Assembly (NCBI RefSeq): GCF_009707955.1
Contig: NZ_WMDQ01000001.1
Location: 775,125 to 839,124 of the forward strand
DNA length: 64,000 bases
Direction of reading: 5' to 3'
From: Flavobacterium sp. LC2016-13
Lineage (GTDB): Bacteria > Bacteroidota > Bacteroidia > Flavobacteriales > Flavobacteriaceae
The translations under genes were made by a program, and so were the position numbers. Numbering within the stretch: position 1 is the first letter of the stretch; each line of letters begins with the position of its first letter. The notes under the pieces are model-generated. The model did not search any database, was not told the DNA's origin, and was given only the letters and a program-made list of their open reading frames with translations. This document shows positions 60,820-64,000 of the stretch, piece after piece.

Positions 60820-62928
60820 ATGAAAAAAACAATTCTTATAATGGCTATTACTACTGCAGGAATTTCATTTGGGCAAACTAAAATTCAGTATCCGGAAACT
60901 AAAAAAGGTGAAACTGTCGATGTATATTTTGATACAAAAGTAAGCGATCCTTATCGTTGGCTTGAAGATGACAAATCTGCTGAAACCGGTGCCTGGGTAA
61001 AAGCTGAAAACGAAGTTACTTATGGTTATTTAGATAAAATTCCGTTTCGTTCAGCGCTTAAAACACGAATGGAAAAACTGTGGAATTATGAAAAAATAGG
61101 AGCTCCGTCTATTGAAGGAAAATTTACTTATTATTCTAAAAACAACGGACTTCAAAATCAATCTGTTATTTACAGAAAAGATCAAAGTGGCAAAGAAGAG
61201 GTTTTTCTTGATCCGAATACTTTCTCTAAAGACGGAACAACTTCTCTTGGCGGTTTAGATTTTTCTAAAGATGGAAATAAAGCAGCTTATTCGATTTCTG
61301 AAGGCGGAAGCGATTGGAGAAAAGTAATTATCATTGATGCTTTATCTAAAAAAGTGGTTGAAGATACTCTAGTTGATGTAAAATTTAGCGGTGTTTCATG
61401 GTTAGGAAATGAAGGTTTTTATTATTCTAGTTATGACAAACCGAAAGGAAGCGAATTATCTGCAAAAACAGATCAGCATAAATTGTATTTCCACAAATTG
61501 GGAACTTCTCAAAAAGAAGATAGAGTAATTTTTGGTGCCGATCAAAAAAGAAGATATGTTGGTGGTTATGTTACCGAAGACAATCACTATTTAGTAATTA
61601 CAGCAGCGAATTCTACTTACGGAAATGAGCTATATATTAAAGACCTAACAAATCCAAACAGTGAAATTATTACCATTGTCGACAATTTTAACAGTGACAA
61701 TTCTATTATAGAAAATGAGGGAACTAAATTGTTTATCGAAACCGATCTTAATGCCCCAAACAAACGTGTTGTTTCGGTAGATTTCAGCAATCCAAAACCT
61801 GAAAACTGGAAAGATTTTATCAAGGAAACTGAAAATGTTTTAGCGCCTTCAACCGGTGCCGGATACTTTTTTGCCAATTATACCAAAGATGCTGTTTCAT
61901 TAGTATTGCAATATGATTATAACGGAAAACTGGTTCGTGAAATCAAACTTCCTGCCGTAGGAACTGCTGGTGGATTTGGAGGAAAAAAGCATGAAAAAGT
62001 ATTGTATTACAGCTTTACCAATTATACAACTCCGGGAAGTATTTTTTCTTTTGATCCTGAATCAGGTAAGTCAGAAGTATATCAAAAACCAAAAGTTGAT
62101 TTTAAAAGTGAAGATTACGAATCGAAACAAGTTTTCTACACTTCAAAAGACGGAACAAAAATTCCGATGATTATCACATATAAAAAAGGATTAAAACTAA
62201 ACGGTAAAAACCCAACGATTCTTTACGGTTACGGTGGATTCAATATTAGTTTAACGCCTGCTTTTAGTATTTCGAATGCTGTTTGGATGGAAAACGGAGG
62301 TGTTTATGCCGTTGCCAACTTAAGAGGCGGTGGAGAATACGGAAAAAAATGGCATGATGCGGGAACGAAACTGCACAAACAAAATGTGTTTGACGATTTT
62401 ATCGCTGCTGCAGAATATTTAATAGCTCAAAAATATACTTCATCTGATTTCTTAGCAATTCGCGGAGGATCTAATGGAGGTTTGTTGGTTGGAGCAACAA
62501 TGACGCAGCGTCCTGATTTAATGAAAGTAGCTTTGCCAGCCGTTGGTGTTATGGATATGTTGCGTTATCATACGTTTACAGCCGGTGCAGGTTGGGCTTA
62601 CGATTACGGAACGGCACAGGACAATAAAGAAATGTTTGAATATCTAAAAGGATATTCTCCGGTTCAGAATGTAAAAAGAGGAGTTCATTATCCTGCAACA
62701 ATGGTAACAACTGGAGATCATGACGATCGTGTTGTTCCTGCACATAGTTTTAAGTTTGCTGCTGAATTACAAGAAAAACAAACGGGAGATAATCCAGTTT
62801 TGATTCGTATTGATGTAAAAGCAGGACACGGAGCAGGAAAATCTGTTGCGGCAACGATTCAGGAAAGTGTCGATATTCAGGCGTTCACGCTTTATAATAT
62901 GGGATTTAAGGCTTTGCCTAAAAAGTAA
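60820..62928 (+). CDS. Prolyl oligopeptidase (S9A), exported
   Basis: 702 residues with a signal peptide (ILIMAITTAGISFGQ). A seven-bladed propeller (about 75-425) covers an alpha/beta hydrolase. Catalytic triad: S551 in GGSNGGLL, Asp in GDHDDRV (633-637), and His in AGHGAGKS near the C-terminus. Cleaves after Pro in small peptides. Length normal. Downstream is a repeat-rich region. Confidence 0.94.
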   Translation: MKKTILIMAITTAGISFGQTKIQYPETKKGETVDVYFDTKVSDPYRWLEDDKSAETGAWVKAENEVTYGYLDKIPFRSALKTRMEKLWNYEKIGAPSIEGKFTYYSKNNGLQNQSVIYRKDQSGKEEVFLDPNTFSKDGTTSLGGLDFSKDGNKAAYSISEGGSDWRKVIIIDALSKKVVEDTLVDVKFSGVSWLGNEGFYYSSYDKPKGSELSAKTDQHKLYFHKLGTSQKEDRVIFGADQKRRYVGGYVTEDNHYLVITAANSTYGNELYIKDLTNPNSEIITIVDNFNSDNSIIENEGTKLFIETDLNAPNKRVVSVDFSNPKPENWKDFIKETENVLAPSTGAGYFFANYTKDAVSLVLQYDYNGKLVREIKLPAVGTAGGFGGKKHEKVLYYSFTNYTTPGSIFSFDPESGKSEVYQKPKVDFKSEDYESKQVFYTSKDGTKIPMIITYKKGLKLNGKNPTILYGYGGFNISLTPAFSISNAVWMENGGVYAVANLRGGGEYGKKWHDAGTKLHKQNVFDDFIAAAEYLIAQKYTSSDFLAIRGGSNGGLLVGATMTQRPDLMKVALPAVGVMDMLRYHTFTAGAGWAYDYGTAQDNKEMFEYLKGYSPVQNVKRGVHYPATMVTTGDHDDRVVPAHSFKFAAELQEKQTGDNPVLIRIDVKAGHGAGKSVAATIQESVDIQAFTLYNMGFKALPKK

Positions 62929-63082
62929 ACTTTAGTCTATAGTTTTTAATAGCCACGATTTTTTTATGAATTCGTGGCTTTTTTTTTGCCACAGATTAAA
63001 GGATTAAAATGATTTGTTTTTGCCACGAATTTCACGAATTAGCACGAATTTAATTAATATAATTCGTGACTATATATTTTTG
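62929..63082. other. Gene-free spacer with small palindromes
   Basis: AGCCACGATT / GAATTCGTGGCT with a T run (62951-62985) can act as terminator of the oligopeptidase gene. CCACAGATTAAAGGATT and CCACGAATTTCACGAATT copies follow. No gene seen. Confidence 0.65.
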
Positions 63083-64000
63083 TTTCACGCAGATCCTGCA
63101 GATTTAGGCTGATCTAAGCTGATTTAATTAATAAAAATCTGTGCGCATCTACTCAAATCTTTTTAAATCTGCGTGAAAATAATTCGTGGCTATATTTTTT
63201 AATTTAACTTAGTATTTACTCTCGCAGATTTTGCAGATTAAATAGATTTTTACACACAGAATCTGCAAAATCTGCGAGAAAAAATAATTCATGACTATAT
63301 TTTTTGTATCACGCAGATCCTGCAGATTTAAGCAGATCTAAGCTGATTTAATTAATAAAAAATCTGTGCACATCTGCTCAAATCTTTTTAAATCTGCGTG
63401 AAAATAATTCGTGACTATATTTTTTAATTTAACTTAGTATTTACTCTCGCAGATTTTGCAGATTAAATAGATTTTTTACACACAGAATCTGCTGAATCTG
63501 CAAAATCTGCGAGAAAAAATAATTCGTGACTATATATTTTGTTTCACGCAGATCCTGCAGATTTAGGCAGATCTAAACCGATTTAATTAATAAAAAATCT
63601 GTGCGCATCTGCCCACATCTTTTTAAATCTGCGTGAAAATAATTCGTGGCTATATTTTTTAATTTAACTTAATATTTACTCTCGTAGATTTTGCGGATTA
63701 AACAGATTTTTTACACACAGAATCTGCTGAATCTGCAAAATCTACTAGAAGAAATAATTCGTGGCTATATTTTTTTGTTTCACGCAGATTCTTCAGATTT
63801 AGGCAGATCTAAGCTGATTTAATTAATAAAAAATCTTTGCGCATCTGCTCAAATCTTTTTAAATCTGCGTAAAAATAATTCGTGACTATATTTTTTAATT
63901 TAACTTAGTATTTACTCTCGTAGATTTTGCAGATTAAATAGATTTTTTACACACAGAATCTGCTGAATCTGCAAAATCTGCGAGAAAAAATAATTCGTGA
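63083..64000. repeat. Tandem array of about 235-bp palindrome-rich units
   Basis: Units begin at about 63083, 63307, 63542 and 63778 (spacings 224-236), and the array runs past the window end. Each unit contains two hairpins: TTTCACGCAGAT...ATCTGCGTGAAA and CTCGCAGATTTTGCAG...CTGCAAAATCTGCGAG, each followed by ATAATTCGTG(G/A)CTATA. Copies differ by point changes and short indels. No open frame of note. Confidence 0.9.

Noticed and set aside
63083..64000. Possible CRISPR array
   Set aside because: Units of about 235 bp with internal palindromes, no 20-50 bp direct repeats with unique spacers and no cas genes.

Overview
The window looks like a chromosomal stretch of a Flavobacterium-like Bacteroidota. 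The evidence is low GC, Bacteroidota-type promoters (TAnnTTTG -7 boxes ahead of several genes), a MurF-Alr fusion, the high share of lipoprotein, TonB-receptor and PorT-like genes, and many short palindromic repeats between genes. No rRNA, integrase, insertion sequence or CRISPR array was seen.

Layout. 1-7.2 kb: 3' part of a beta-propeller phytase, pckA, a DUF423 membrane protein, a saccharopine dehydrogenase-like enzyme, a TonB-C-like protein and an M20 dipeptidase. 7.3-12.5 kb: an accessory stretch that starts at tRNA-Leu. It holds a GHKL ATPase fused to a Shedu-like PD-(D/E)XK nuclease domain, a 77-aa protein divergent from an XRE regulator across a perfect 26-bp palindrome, and four small membrane proteins. 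12.6-17.8 kb: an AraC regulator with a TolC/HlyD/DHA2 efflux operon whose pump gene carries one in-frame stop. 18-19 kb: two identical tRNA-Asp genes and two degenerate tRNA-like units, each with a terminator. 19.1-30.3 kb: a DUF58 protein and M1 aminopeptidase, two lipoproteins, a LytTR regulator with a TPR histidine kinase, thioredoxin and an AsmA-like protein. 30.5-33.4 kb: a second accessory patch with a frameshifted DUF2075 nuclease/ATPase, an XRE regulator and a paralogue of the 77-aa protein. 33.7-40 kb: HPF, a repeat-containing lipoprotein, an NTF2-like protein, an ammonium transporter, trmB, a LysE-type exporter and an alkyltransferase-like protein. 39.5-47.1 kb: an NtrB/NtrC-type pair divergent from an adaptor/ATPase/permease operon that has a sigma-54-type promoter. 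47.2-57.8 kb: an L,D-transpeptidase, Mrp and NifU-like Fe-S proteins, a ferredoxin, asd, mscL, murF-alr and envelope proteins. 58-63 kb: a His/Cys-rich small protein, a TonB receptor and a prolyl oligopeptidase. 62.9-64 kb: a tandem array of about 235-bp units built from palindromes, running out of the window.

The most unusual content is the pair of defence-like loci. Both carry a PD-(D/E)XK-like nuclease joined to an ATPase domain, both have a small XRE regulator, and both have a member of the same unrecognised 77-aa family with a GGGT-type palindrome at its promoter. Two probable gene disruptions (nonsense in the efflux pump, +1 in a homopolymer in DUF2075) are each a single change. Without reads they cannot be told apart from assembly errors.
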